Part shown: one piece after another, positions 16,116 to 26,300 of the stretch
How the letters are laid out: each line of letters begins with the position of its first letter
Position numbering within the stretch: the stretch's first letter is position 1
Assembly: GCF_022760175.1 (NCBI RefSeq)
Contig: NZ_CP094326.1
Coordinates: 1,116,001 to 1,180,000 of the forward strand
Direction of reading: 5' to 3'
DNA: 64,000 bases
DNA from: Zhouia spongiae
GTDB taxonomy: Bacteria; Bacteroidota; Bacteroidia; Flavobacteriales; Flavobacteriaceae
Notes under the pieces: model-generated
What the model saw: only the letters and a program-made list of their open reading frames with translations
Told to the model about the DNA's origin: nothing
Databases searched by the model: none
Program-made: the position numbers and the translations under genes

Positions 16116-17804
16116 TTAATCGTTGAATATTTGCTCCAGAATTTTAATGGTGATCAGGTAGGTAGGCTTGACACCTGTAATACCTAATCCTCCGGAAGCC
16201 AAGGTACTACCGGTCTCTAACGGATTATCAGAGGCATAATAAGCATAGCGTACCTTTACATCTTCCCTGATACTCTTCCTGATCTTTGAAGCAGACTGAA
16301 TAGCCTTCTGATAATGTGCTCCTTCCATTTCTAACCCTATAACATTCCAGGTACTATCGTGGAAAAATTTCAGCAGGTCTCGGTTTTGCAATGATGTTCC
16401 CAATACCGTAACCATAGCACCTTCAAACACTTTCAGGCCATTTCCTTCAAAATCTGATATATTTAACTCATTATGGAAAGGGTAGTTGTCGGCGGTTCCT
16501 TCAAAAATGTGAGAAGTCGGGATCATCAGATCTCCTTTACTTCCTTCCAAGATCCCTGCTTTCCCCATAATGGAAACAGAAACCACATTTAAGTACTGTG
16601 TTTTGCCCTTTCCTTCTTTATAGGGTTTCAAAAGTTCATCTATCGTCTCGTAGGCCTGTTCACCAAAGGCATAGTCCATAACAAACAACACCGGTTTTTC
16701 TTCATCGCTATACCGATCGTCAGGTGTAGTAAAGTGCGACCTGGAAAAATCGATTTTTGAAGTATCGAAAATCTGTACGTCTATGTTTGTTCCGGAAGTA
16801 TCGGGGATACTGATCATACCGTGTTTTTCGGCATATTGTTTTACTTTATTCCTAAGGATCTCATTTTTTGGATCACTCAACATTCCATATACTTCATACG
16901 CTCCTTTTGAAGTCATTTCTTTATTTAGAACTACCGGCGCATATATGGAATTCATCACACTGTGCATATTAGCACTGATAATGTGAATCGGCCTGTGTAA
17001 AAGCTGCTGCTTTTTCAGTGTTTTCTTGATGGTATTTGCCCAGATCTCTCCATGAATATGATGTCCTAACCTTTCTCTCAAAATCGGACTAAAAGTAATG
17101 CTACGTTTGTTCCCGTGTATCACTTCTTCTATCCCTAACTTTCCTAACCAGTAAATAATAGACAGAAAACGCTCCGGATTGTCTTTGGTTGCAAAGGTTT
17201 TGTGAGCTTCCAGAAGTTCGTTGAACGTCCTCCCTAAAATATTTGACAGGTGAATGAGCGCATTCTCCCGTTCAGCAAGTGTTAGTTTCTTTCTGGCGAC
17301 TGTATTCTCAATTTTAATCCAGTCTCTTGTAACCTCTCCTGTTTTATTGATCAGCACATTTTTACTGATCTTATGCGATTCAATAAACAGAAATGTAAGA
17401 TGGGTTAAAATATCATAGATATCCGACCGGCCCCTGGTTATTTCTATATTCATCTGTTCGTCGTCTACACGATAACAGTTTCGACGCCGCTTGGGCGGGA
17501 CAATTACTTTAAAATGCGATTCTTTATACCCTTCATCTGAAATAAGGTTGATATACCTGCATTCTTCAATCCCGACGGGCAATCGGTCTAAAACATACAT
17601 AAGGCCGTTAAGTTCCGCTTTATCATCGGCTACAGAGCCATATATTTCAGGCCTTAATTCCAATAATGCTTCTCGCAATGTGTCTCCGGAAACGCCGGTT
17701 GGTTTGTAAAATCCCCGGTTAAACAGATGTCTCATCGTTATATACATCCGTTCGATGGCGTTAGTAGATTCTTGTGCCCGGGTTCTTCCTTTAATTGTAT
17801 TCAT
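16116..17804 (-). CDS. Conserved protein, probable DUF6909 family
   Basis: This 562-residue soluble protein has no signal peptide. I believe it is the Bacteroidota family DUF6909. The first 370 residues are mainly charged and helical. From about residue 375 the pattern resembles purine nucleoside phosphorylases: MGKAGILEGSKGDLMIPTSH, then FEGTADNYP near 438, GLEMEGAHYQKAI near 498, and YYASDNPLETG near 527, the place of the catalytic SD motif. A nucleoside or nucleotide substrate is an inference. A promoter element lies 17 bp before the start. The gene is probably monocistronic. Confidence 0.7.
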   Translation of the reverse strand: MNTIKGRTRAQESTNAIERMYITMRHLFNRGFYKPTGVSGDTLREALLELRPEIYGSVADDKAELNGLMYVLDRLPVGIEECRYINLISDEGYKESHFKVIVPPKRRRNCYRVDDEQMNIEITRGRSDIYDILTHLTFLFIESHKISKNVLINKTGEVTRDWIKIENTVARKKLTLAERENALIHLSNILGRTFNELLEAHKTFATKDNPERFLSIIYWLGKLGIEEVIHGNKRSITFSPILRERLGHHIHGEIWANTIKKTLKKQQLLHRPIHIISANMHSVMNSIYAPVVLNKEMTSKGAYEVYGMLSDPKNEILRNKVKQYAEKHGMISIPDTSGTNIDVQIFDTSKIDFSRSHFTTPDDRYSDEEKPVLFVMDYAFGEQAYETIDELLKPYKEGKGKTQYLNVVSVSIMGKAGILEGSKGDLMIPTSHIFEGTADNYPFHNELNISDFEGNGLKVFEGAMVTVLGTSLQNRDLLKFFHDSTWNVIGLEMEGAHYQKAIQSASKIRKSIREDVKVRYAYYASDNPLETGSTLASGGLGITGVKPTYLITIKILEQIFND

Positions 17805-17820
17805 AAAGATTTTTACTAAA

Positions 17821-17828
17821 CAAAAATA
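17821..17828 (-). promoter_or_regulatory. -7 element of the DUF6909-like gene
   Basis: The minus strand reads TATTTTTG, 17 bp before the start codon, leaving a leader of only about 10 nt. Confidence 0.55.
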
Positions 17829-17921
17829 CGAGTTCTTTTCTAAATTTGTTTCTTTTTAACCATGATTCTAATATTTTAACTGAAGGAAAACTACGATTAA
17901 ACCATTATTTAACAATCACTT

Positions 17922-17947
17922 ATTCTTTTTCATTGATGAAAAAGAAT
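17922..17947. repeat. 26-bp AT-rich palindrome
   Basis: A 12-bp perfect inverted repeat (ATTCTTTTTCAT and its complement) with a 2-nt centre. No T-run follows on either strand, so it is not a standard terminator. It lies just upstream of the -33 region of the candidate small RNA and could be a protein-binding site. Confidence 0.5.
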
Positions 17948-17961
17948 CAAAAAATCTAGGC

Positions 17962-17991
17962 TTGACTGTTCGGTTACCCGCTATTATTTTG
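17962..17991 (+). promoter_or_regulatory. Promoter of the candidate small RNA
   Basis: A -33-like TTG (17962-17964) and a -7-like TATTTTG (17985-17991) are 20 bp apart. The -7 element is one base shorter than the TAnnTTTG consensus. The expected start site, 6-8 bp later, coincides with the first paired base of the RNA structure. Confidence 0.5.
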
Positions 17992-17998
17992 AGAATTT

Positions 17999-18101
17999 GT
18001 CTGTACGGTCATCTGTTACTCCCTTTATCGACTATTGAGGCTGATAACCATAGTACGGCAGGGGATCGATGAAGTATACAGGGAGTATCGGCAGACTTTT
18101 T
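17999..18101 (+). ncRNA. Candidate structured small RNA, unassigned
   Basis: About 98 nt in a gap between genes fold into one nested rod. GTCTG (17999-18003) pairs with CAGAC (18092-18096), ACTCCCT (18018-18024) with AGGGAGT (18080-18086), ATCGA (18027-18031) with TCGAT (18066-18070), and a small CTAT/ATAG hairpin sits at the tip. Five T residues follow directly, and a promoter precedes. No open frame of note is present. The rod with internal loops recalls 6S-type RNAs in shape only. It lacks the SRP RNA GGAAG core and is not a tRNA. The strand is chosen from the T-run and promoter. Confidence 0.55.
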
Positions 18102-18255
18102 AATTGATTTAGAAGCAAGCTTCTCTTTTCAGATGTTTACTGTACTGCTTCTCCAGTACAAGCAATATACAAACGAACTGCTAAAACCCTATGGCGTCAA
18201 AAAAACTTTTACCTGATCCGCAACTTTTTTACAAAAGCTTCATTCATAAAATGAA
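18102..18255. other. Gap after the small RNA with two hairpins
   Basis: No gene is seen. Two short hairpins are present: GAAGCaaGCTTC followed by TCTTTT near 18111-18128, a possible second plus-strand terminator for the small RNA, and GTACTG/CAGTAC near 18138-18160. Confidence 0.45.
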
Positions 18256-18280
18256 AAAAGCACCTGAAAAAGGTGCTTTT
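18256..18280 (-). terminator. Terminator of tRNA-Cys
   Basis: A 10-bp stem (AAAAGCACCT with AGGTGCTTTT) with a 5-nt loop lies 6 bp past the tRNA 3' end on the minus strand and is followed by T residues. Confidence 0.8.
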
Positions 18281-18286
18281 GTTCTG

Positions 18287-18357
18287 AGGCATCGAGCGGA
18301 TTCGAACCGCTGTACAAGGTTTTGCAGACCTCTGCCTAGCCACTCGGCCACGATGCC
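18287..18357 (-). tRNA. tRNA-Cys (anticodon GCA)
   Basis: This is a 71-nt cloverleaf on the minus strand, with acceptor stem GGCATCG/CGATGCC and discriminator U73, the identity base for cysteine. The anticodon loop is CTGCAAA and the T-loop region GGTTCGAATCC. CCA is not encoded. It has a full promoter upstream and a terminator downstream. Confidence 0.96.
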
Positions 18358-18371
18358 GTTATTTTGGGCGA

Positions 18372-18404
18372 CAAATATAAGCGTTTATTTTATTTATTTG
18401 CAAA
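18372..18404 (-). promoter_or_regulatory. Promoter of tRNA-Cys
   Basis: On the minus strand a -33 TTTG (18401-18404) and a -7 TATATTTG (18372-18379) are separated by 21 bp. This is one of the cleanest Bacteroidota promoters in the window. It lies at the very end of the folB gene region, 15 bp before the tRNA. Confidence 0.7.
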
Positions 18405-18406
18405 AA

Positions 18407-18763
18407 TTATCGCTTCAAAGTCATTTCAATGGTTACCATCTCTACATTTCCTCCTATAGGTGGATTGATCTTTGAAACCTGAACAGTAGTTTCGTCGGCT
18501 ATTGTTATTTCATCGAAAATCCTTTCTATGATCCTTTTAGCAACATGTTCAAGCAATTTAGAACGGATTGCCATTTCCTGCTTAACAATCCGGTTTACAT
18601 GTACATAGTCTACGGTATCTGTTAAAGCATCACTATTTGCAGAAGGCTGTAAATCTGCTTTCACTTCAACGTCTACCCTGTAGTCGCTCCCTATTTTCCC
18701 TTCTTCTATCAGGCAACCATGATAGGCATATACCTGAATATTTGTTACTCTTATAATTCCCAC
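18407..18763 (-). CDS. folB: Dihydroneopterin aldolase
   Basis: This 118-residue cytoplasmic enzyme of folate synthesis cleaves dihydroneopterin. It shows VYAYHGCLIEEGKIG (residues 11-25) with the conserved YHG, a central VDYVHV segment (about 51-56), and the C-terminal KINPPIGGNVE motif with the pterin-binding region. The length is normal. It has its own -7 element. The downstream tRNA-Cys has a separate promoter. Confidence 0.94.
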   Translation of the reverse strand: MGIIRVTNIQVYAYHGCLIEEGKIGSDYRVDVEVKADLQPSANSDALTDTVDYVHVNRIVKQEMAIRSKLLEHVAKRIIERIFDEITIADETTVQVSKINPPIGGNVEMVTIEMTLKR

Positions 18764-18776
18764 GCTGACTTTTTAA

Positions 18777-18785
18777 GCAAAATTA
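18777..18785 (-). promoter_or_regulatory. -7 element of folB
   Basis: The minus strand reads TAATTTTGC, 14 bp before the folB start codon, so the mRNA leader would be very short. Confidence 0.5.
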
Positions 18786-19262
18786 ATCTTTTATCTGTTA
18801 ATGATAAATAATTTGGAAGTTATGTTGTGATGGTGTGATGGAGTTGGCAGGGTATCAGCGCGATTTGTTTCTAGAATTTGAGCCTGTTTAAAAAAGTGTT
18901 TCATTCGTATTAATTAAATATGTATACTTTGTCGATATTCTAAACAGAGACTTTAAAAATTTAAATAACCGATCCATAGCTAAACTGTTTTACTGAAGGC
19001 GAAATTTAATCCAAAGAATAACGGGACTATTGTGACCCAAGCTTTTTGCAACTCCTTTAATCTTCATCTCCGGATTGATATAGGGCAATGCCTTTATCTA
19101 CAACCAGTTCCTATGAAAAACCACCAGAGGAGCTCACAGGTTCCGTCTGAGGTCGTTCCTACTGGTAGCTAAAGAATCTAATATTTTTACCCGACAATAA
19201 TTTTAACAGGAATGCTAAAATATTGATTTATCGGTTCAGGATAGTTGATTTGTTTTATAAAC
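18786..19262. other. Gene-free gap between folB and sprF
   Basis: These 477 bp show no convincing open frame on either strand and no RNA structure that I could support. A short GTTATG/GTGATGG-rich stretch near 18820-18850 resembles the words of the rfbA-rfbB repeat. Confidence 0.5.
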
Positions 19263-19295
19263 AACTTTTCCAAAGTTCAGTACTTTGGAAAAGTT
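19263..19295 (-). terminator. Terminator of the spr operon
   Basis: A perfect 14-bp inverted repeat (AACTTTTCCAAAGT with its complement) around a 5-nt loop lies 11 bp past the sprF stop on the minus strand, followed by GTTTAT. It is T-poor but long. It is the natural end of the sprCDBF transcript. Confidence 0.6.
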
Positions 19296-19306
19296 ACGGA
19301 AATCGT

Positions 19307-20284
19307 CTAAAAAACCTTAGAAGCGCTTCCTTTTTTCTGTGTACACGGACATTCGCTTATTCCTTGGAAGAAGTCGAATCCGATGGTTATCATGTGTGTT
19401 CCTGAGTTATACCCTATCAATTCATTAAGGGTTACCTGATATCCGTAAGCAAAAAAGAAATTTTTAATATTAAGACCAACCATTGGCGTAATATTCAAAG
19501 GGTCTAAAAACTGGTCGTTTAAGAATCGGTATGAGATTGCCGCCCAATAGCTATTCTCAAGGTCGTATTGTCTGAAGCGAACGTTAAAGTCTGTGTTTGA
19601 TCGTCCGTCACTTTCGAACAGTTGGAGGAAAACAGATGGTTCGATCTCAAATTTACTGGTTCTGTGGGGTCTCCACTTATACCCTGAATAGATATAGTAA
19701 TTCCTTAATGCATTAGGCTCATTAATGGCGAATAAGTCGAGATCTTTATTCAGAAGGTTCGATGCATTCAAACTAAAATAAAAGTCTTGTAAACGATATA
19801 AAAAGCCCACATCGAAGTTGTGGTTGTTTGTCTTTCTATCATTAACCGCAGGGTCGTTAGGGTCGAAGGTTTCCGTATCGATCCGAAACTGATTAAAATT
19901 ATAAGAAAGTCCGAACGACATAAAATGGTTTTCAAAAGCATCGAATGTGAGGTGATGAGCAAACGACAATTTTGCTCCGCGGGTATGGGTGAAACCGTTT
20001 CTGTCATTGAATAAAGTAGCTCCTATACCCGATCGGTTGCCTACCCGCATATCTATCGCCAGAGACTGTGTATCGGGAGCGTCTTTAACCCCTACCCATT
20101 GGGTGACTCCATTTAGCCGGGTTCGGATATGATCTCCAATACCCGCAAATGTCGGGGATAAGATAAAAGGGTTATCTGCTAAATATTGTGTGTATGGCGG
20201 CAATGTTATTTCTTGTGCTTTTGATTGATAAACAGACATCAAAACACAAAAAATACTGCATAAATAGGTTACAACTTGTTTCAC
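19307..20284 (-). CDS. sprF: PorP/SprF family T9SS outer-membrane protein
   Basis: This 325-residue beta-barrel-type protein has a signal peptide (about residues 1-23, ending SKAQ). It carries the PorP/SprF pattern: PPYTQYLADNPFILSPTFAG near the N-terminus, RVGNRSGIGATLFNDRNGFT near 80, and a C-terminal YQVTLNELIGYNSGTHMITI segment. In F. johnsoniae SprF is needed to display SprB on the cell surface through the type IX system. Here it is the last gene of a sprC-sprD-sprB-sprF set, 102 bp after the adhesin gene. The symbol rests on family plus gene order. Confidence 0.88.
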   Translation of the reverse strand: MKQVVTYLCSIFCVLMSVYQSKAQEITLPPYTQYLADNPFILSPTFAGIGDHIRTRLNGVTQWVGVKDAPDTQSLAIDMRVGNRSGIGATLFNDRNGFTHTRGAKLSFAHHLTFDAFENHFMSFGLSYNFNQFRIDTETFDPNDPAVNDRKTNNHNFDVGFLYRLQDFYFSLNASNLLNKDLDLFAINEPNALRNYYIYSGYKWRPHRTSKFEIEPSVFLQLFESDGRSNTDFNVRFRQYDLENSYWAAISYRFLNDQFLDPLNITPMVGLNIKNFFFAYGYQVTLNELIGYNSGTHMITIGFDFFQGISECPCTQKKGSASKVF

Positions 20285-20386
20285 TAGTTTTAGTTTTTAT
20301 AATTCTTTATTAATCAATAACGGGGCTAATTGTTTCGTTTAAAAAATTATTGCTATTCTATTTTAATGAGCCTTCTATAATCAGAG

Positions 20387-23300
20387 TTATCTTAATAAGG
20401 TGAAATGCCCCATGAACTCACGTTCATCACTTCCTTCCAACTTCATTACATACCAGTAATCTCCGGTTGGTAACGGCGAACCATTGTATCTTCCGTCCCA
20501 TTTTTCACCAACACGAACCTCGGCAACCATTCTTCCGTAACGGTCATAAATCCTGGTACGGATCTCAGGGAAACCTTCATCATTGTCAGGCCCCCAGGTA
20601 TCGTTATAATTATCTCCATTAGGCGTAAAGTGGTCAGGGATATCGATATCTATAAACTCTTTTTCTGCCAGTATTTCATGGCTACATCCTAAAGCGTCTG
20701 TCACCACCACCCTGATCTGTTTAATCTCAGCGCCGGATGCATCTGTGTAACCGGGGTCTGTATTGCTTACATAATAGGTATTGTCACTGCCCTGATTCTT
20801 ATCGTTAAAATAATACGTATAAGGTGGCACTCCGCCTGATGCATTTACTTCTATCAGGTTCATTATATTCGGATCGGAAGCATCAACAACTGTTACCTGA
20901 TCAATCTGATGAACCGTAAAACGCTGATCATCGGCAATCATTTTGGCACAGGCCTCATAGAACAATGTTATGTACTGATCTGCTCCCGGAGCGACGTTTT
21001 CTATGATTCCTCTCTGACCGTCTGTATAATCAAATGCTACGGCCTGATTAATATCGGCCGAATTCAAGGCATACAACACATCGTCGGGCGTAATACCAGA
21101 CTGGTTTAGCAACGTTACCTCCACGCGGTTTTGCGCAGCATTATCAACACATTCTTCAACAACTTCGATTTCGGCTCTCAGGTCAGGACCTGCTTCAACA
21201 GGCACCACCAAATTAATCTCACATCCATTGGCATCGCGTACAAAGATGATGTGCGATTTGCCTCCTTCCAGATTATTAAATATATATTGATCTTGTACAA
21301 AGTCGTTATTATCCTGCGAGTTCAGGCTTGTATAATAAGGGGCGGTTCCTCCGCTAACATTAATTTCTATATATCCGTCATTTTCTCCGGAACAGCTTTC
21401 GTGTACTACTGCCTGGGTAGCCATCACCAAAGGATCAGGGGCTTCAATCCTGAAATCGAGTACATATGGTTCGCATCCTTTACTATCCTGGGCGATCACC
21501 GTATAGTCTCCCGGTAATAATTCTGTAAAGTCTCCTTCGTCAAAAAACTGATCAAGATTCGGAGAAATCGCATATTTATATACTCCTGTACCTCCTTCAA
21601 GCCCGACATTGATAGCTCCATAGCCATCGACACATAAAGGATTCTGAACAACCGGTGTTTTAAGGCGTAATTCATTACCGTCTTTTATCTGAATATCTGT
21701 CCTTGTCTGACAATCTTCACTTTCGACCACCACATAGTAGTCGCCGGCTTTTAATCCCTCGAAATAATTGGCTGCCTGCGGTGACACTAACTGATCGTCA
21801 CTGCTGTTGTACAATGAATACATATACCTTCCTAATCCGCCTGTTGCTTTTACTCTTACATAGCCTGTTGCGTGTCCGAAGCAATTTACGTCAGTAGTAA
21901 TTTCAGCATCAAGCTTAAGTTCAGGAACAGGGTCTATAGTAATCGTATTAGATACCTGTGAAATACAACCGTTACCGTCTTGAACATAATATGAATACTG
22001 TCCTTCGCCAAGACCTGAGATCGTAGCTGAATTACCACTAAAAGGAATGAAAGTCCCCGATCTGTCCGTACTATATGCGTATGGCGCTGTTCCTCCGGTA
22101 ACCCTAAGTTCTAATCCTGCATTATTTCCGGCACAGGTTAATCTGTCGGTTATTACAAGACTTATATCCATCTCCTGAGGCTCATCGATAAATACCCGGC
22201 CTGAAATAAAATCACATCCCCAGCCATCAGAAACCGTTACGGTATAATAACCTGTAGGCAGAAACTCAAATACAGGTGATGTTTGCGGCGGGAATTGCGA
22301 CAGGACATTCCCTGATGCATCTGTAAAGCTCAGTGTATACAGGTACGATGCATTGCTGTCTACAGCAGGTCTTCCTCCCTGGATATTCTGAACTGTAATA
22401 GTTCCGGCATAGTCATCAAAACAGAAGTTATCGGATGCACTTACTGTTGCGGTAATCGGATCCGGCTGTACGAATGTAATGACATCTGACGCTATACAAC
22501 CACCGGCATCTCTTACGAATACCTCATAGCTGCCTGCACTTATGTTCGGGAAGATATTAGCCGAACCATAATCTGACGGGGCAGGGGTTGTTCCTTGTAC
22601 TACCAAAGCGTATTCATAGAACCCATACCCACCGGTAGCGGTAACTGTAATTTCACCAGGGTCTGTACAGGTAAGGTATTGCGATGCTTCTACCTTGATA
22701 TTCATTGGCGTTGCCGACTGATTGATGCTGAAGTAGCTCCTGTTCTCGCAGAATGGCGTACCGGTTTGATTTACTACCACATAGTAGGCTCCTGCAAACA
22801 GGTTGATATTTGTATGGGCAGCTTCGGTTCCTGATTTAACAGGGGCATCATTTGCCGCATTGAATATTTCCCAGGTAAATCCGCCACTATAGGAAGCATC
22901 TATCATGTTTATATCTACTATGCCGGTTTCGGTACCATGGCACAATACATCCTGGTGTTTGACCACTTCGATATCGAAGGTATTCGGGTCTTTTAATTCG
23001 GTTGTCGTTGATAATTCGCAACCTGTATTGGTGTTGGTTACCGTTATGATATAATGTCCGAAATCGAGACCTGAGAACGTATGGTCTGTCGGGCTTGCAT
23101 CTGTATTGTTTAATGTAACAGCATCGGTGTATGAACCATCGGCATTGCTTATGTTGTATTGCAGTGCTGCGTTTCCTATAGGTGCATCGAGGGTTACGGT
23201 TACTTCAACTTCGCCATCGCCTCCATTACAGGTTGGGTCGACAGGGGTTGCAGTAATATCGGTAATTCCGGCAAACGGATCGATATTTATAGTATCGGTT

Positions 23301-26300
23301 ACAAAGCAACCATCGGCATTGGCATCGTATACATTTACGGTTACCGTTCCTCCCAGTACATTCGATACATAAAACTCATTGGCGGCAGATCGTTGGGTCT
23401 TATCGTCTGCCGGGTTCCCATTGGAATATATGAACTCATAGATATAGCTGCCGCTTCCGCCGCTAACTCCATTGGCTGTTACTTTGGCTATACTGTTGTT
23501 GTTCGAGCCCGGTGTACAGACAAATTCTTCAGCAGCCAGTGTAAGACCTGTAATGGCCGCAGGCTCATTTACCGTTACCGTTTGGAGTGTTGTACAACTG
23601 TTTGCCCCGGTTGCCGTTATCGTATAAGTTCCTGCTATTAATCCGCTGAATGTTGCTGTATATGCAGGAGTTGTATCATCTGCCGGGATCGGTGTTGTAA
23701 TCGGGTTGCCATTGGAATCGGTAGCATCGGTGATCGCGAAGGTAAACGGTCCGCTACCGTTATCGATCGCATTTACACGAATACTTCCGGTTCCTCCGTT
23801 ACAAAGTGCATCGACAGGAGTCGCAGTAAAGTCCGGTTCGAGGGCAGGTGCTACGGTAACAGTTTTTGTTATAGAGCAGCCCCCTTCCATATCGTATACT
23901 ATTATCACATAATCTCCTACTGAATCTGCTCCATTCCAGGTAATCCCGGTAACAGGTAAAGCCGTTCGAACTACATTTACAGGTCCGTTTATCTCATACT
24001 CATATGTACCCGAGCCTGATATATTGGAAATGGTGATCGCTGCATTTCCGCCCGGCGGGGTTTCGCAGTCTAACAACGCTGTAACCTGCGCATTGAAGTC
24101 GAGAGGCGTAATGGTCGTTGTGTCTGTCGCATTGTCGCTACAGCCATTCGCATCTATAATTTCAATGTTATATGTTCCGGCTGCCAGTCCGCTGATCAGG
24201 TATTGGTTGCTAACATCGAAAGTTACATTTCGAGTTGCTCCATTAACTACCAACGAATAACTTCCGTCTGCATTTGGAATACCCGCCTGATCTAAAGTGA
24301 CCGTTATATCGAAGCCTCCCGTTATATCGCAGTTATCAGTAACTGTCAGTGATATCTGAGGTGTTGGATCGGTACCTACTGTAGCTGTTCCGGTTACTGT
24401 ACAACCTAGGGCCGAGCTAACGCTAACATCATAGGTTCCTGCATCGAGCCCCGTAAAGATTCCGTCGTTATTTGTTTGAACCGGAGTACCTCCCTGGCTC
24501 AACTCATATACATAAGGAGGATCGGTTTCTGTTGCAGGGTCGAGGGTCACTGTTACTGTACCATCGCTTCCAACACAGGTAACATTGGTGGCTTCTATAG
24601 TATCGATAACCGGAACAACAGGAGCTTCAAGATCGGCCTCAATGGTTTCTATACAACCTGTAGTTGTATCTTCAACAGTGAAGGTATACGTTCTTACGGC
24701 ATCCAGATCGGTAAAGACATTCCCTGTCTGGGTTGCAGCGGCATAGTCTATACTATAGTCAAAGTTCCCCGAACCACCGGTAGCTGTAATTGTGATTTGT
24801 CCGCCTACCGGAGCCGCACAGGAAATCTGTTTATCGATATTATAACTCAACGTAAAGACGTCGTATAAAGTGACTGGACTATTGAAGTTTTCATTACAAC
24901 TCCACTGGTCACTAATTGTAACCGTATAATCCCCGGCTCCAAGCCCTGTAAATACGGCACTCATTCCCGTTTTTGGTGCGCCGAGGTTTACACCGTCTTT
25001 TATCAGCTGTATGGTATAATTACTTCCTTGTCCGCCGGCGATGTTATTTACTGTAATCTCACCATTATTACCATCGCAATTGGCATTGCTGGCGATGATA
25101 TCGGCTGTAATAGGCAGGGGATCTTCAAGAAGCTCTGTTCCTAAACTTGTATAACAGCCATTTCCATCCATTACATAAATGTAATAAGTACCCGGAGCCA
25201 ATCCTTCCCAACGTGCCTGACCGGCAGTGTACAAAGTTTCATCTGTTGGGTCGGCAATGTCTGTTGCAGACACATAGTAGCTGTAATTGCCCCAACCGCC
25301 ACTAGCTGTGATTTCTATAATGCCGTCATTACCGGCACAAGTGATCGGGCTTGCCTGAGCTGTGGCATTTAACACAGAATCAGGCCCTGAAATACTGAAG
25401 TTTTGCTGCTTGCTACAGGCAGGAGCACTACTTTGGGAGATCACCACATAGTAGTCACCTACCGGTAAGTTAACCACAGGCGTAGGACCCATATCCGGAT
25501 GAGTGGCCAGGCCGGTTACCGGATTGTTGGTAAGTTGTTCAAACACCTGATAATCGAAACCACCGCTATAAACCGCATCGGCAATCGAGAACGTAACGGC
25601 ACCGGTACTGGTTCCGAAACAATCCACGTCATTTATAATATTAGTGCTTATGGTAAAGGTATTCGGGTCTGTTAATTCAACCGTATTTTGTACCAAACAC
25701 CCTGTAGTTGTATTTGTTGCCGTTACCTGGTAAGTACCAATTCCTAAACCTGTAAAAGTATGAGTAGCGACATTTGCTGTAAAGGTATCGTTATATGCTA
25801 CATCCAATCCAACAATGTCATATCGTATATTGGTGCTTCCAAGCCCTAAACCAAATGTAACATCTATTTGTACTTCTCCGTCATTCCCCGGCATACAAGT
25901 AGGGTTGGTTGGTATTGCAGAAACATTTATTTGGTTATACGGATCGATGGTAACTGTTTCACTACCAACACAGTTATTATCATCGTATACGTTAACAGTA
26001 TAACTGCCACCTGTAAGGTTGGTAACGGTATAACTTGTATTTGTGCCTCTTTGAACTGTATTGCCCGAAACGTCTTCAACAAACTCAAAGATGGTATAAG
26101 TACCGCTTCCTCCTGTTGTTGCCGAAGGATCTATAGTAATCACAGCATTGCTTACATTGTTTCCAGTTGCACAACCAAATTGAGAAACCGATACATCGGG
26201 CACAATTATGGCAGGTTCATTAATGGTGACTGTTTCGGTATCCTGGCATCCGTTGGCTGCTGTAACCTGAATGGTATAGGTTACTCCCGAAGCTCCTGTT

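Noticed and set aside
18191-18475. 94-codon plus-strand open frame
   Set aside because: It runs antisense across tRNA-Cys, its terminator and the folB end; no family pattern.
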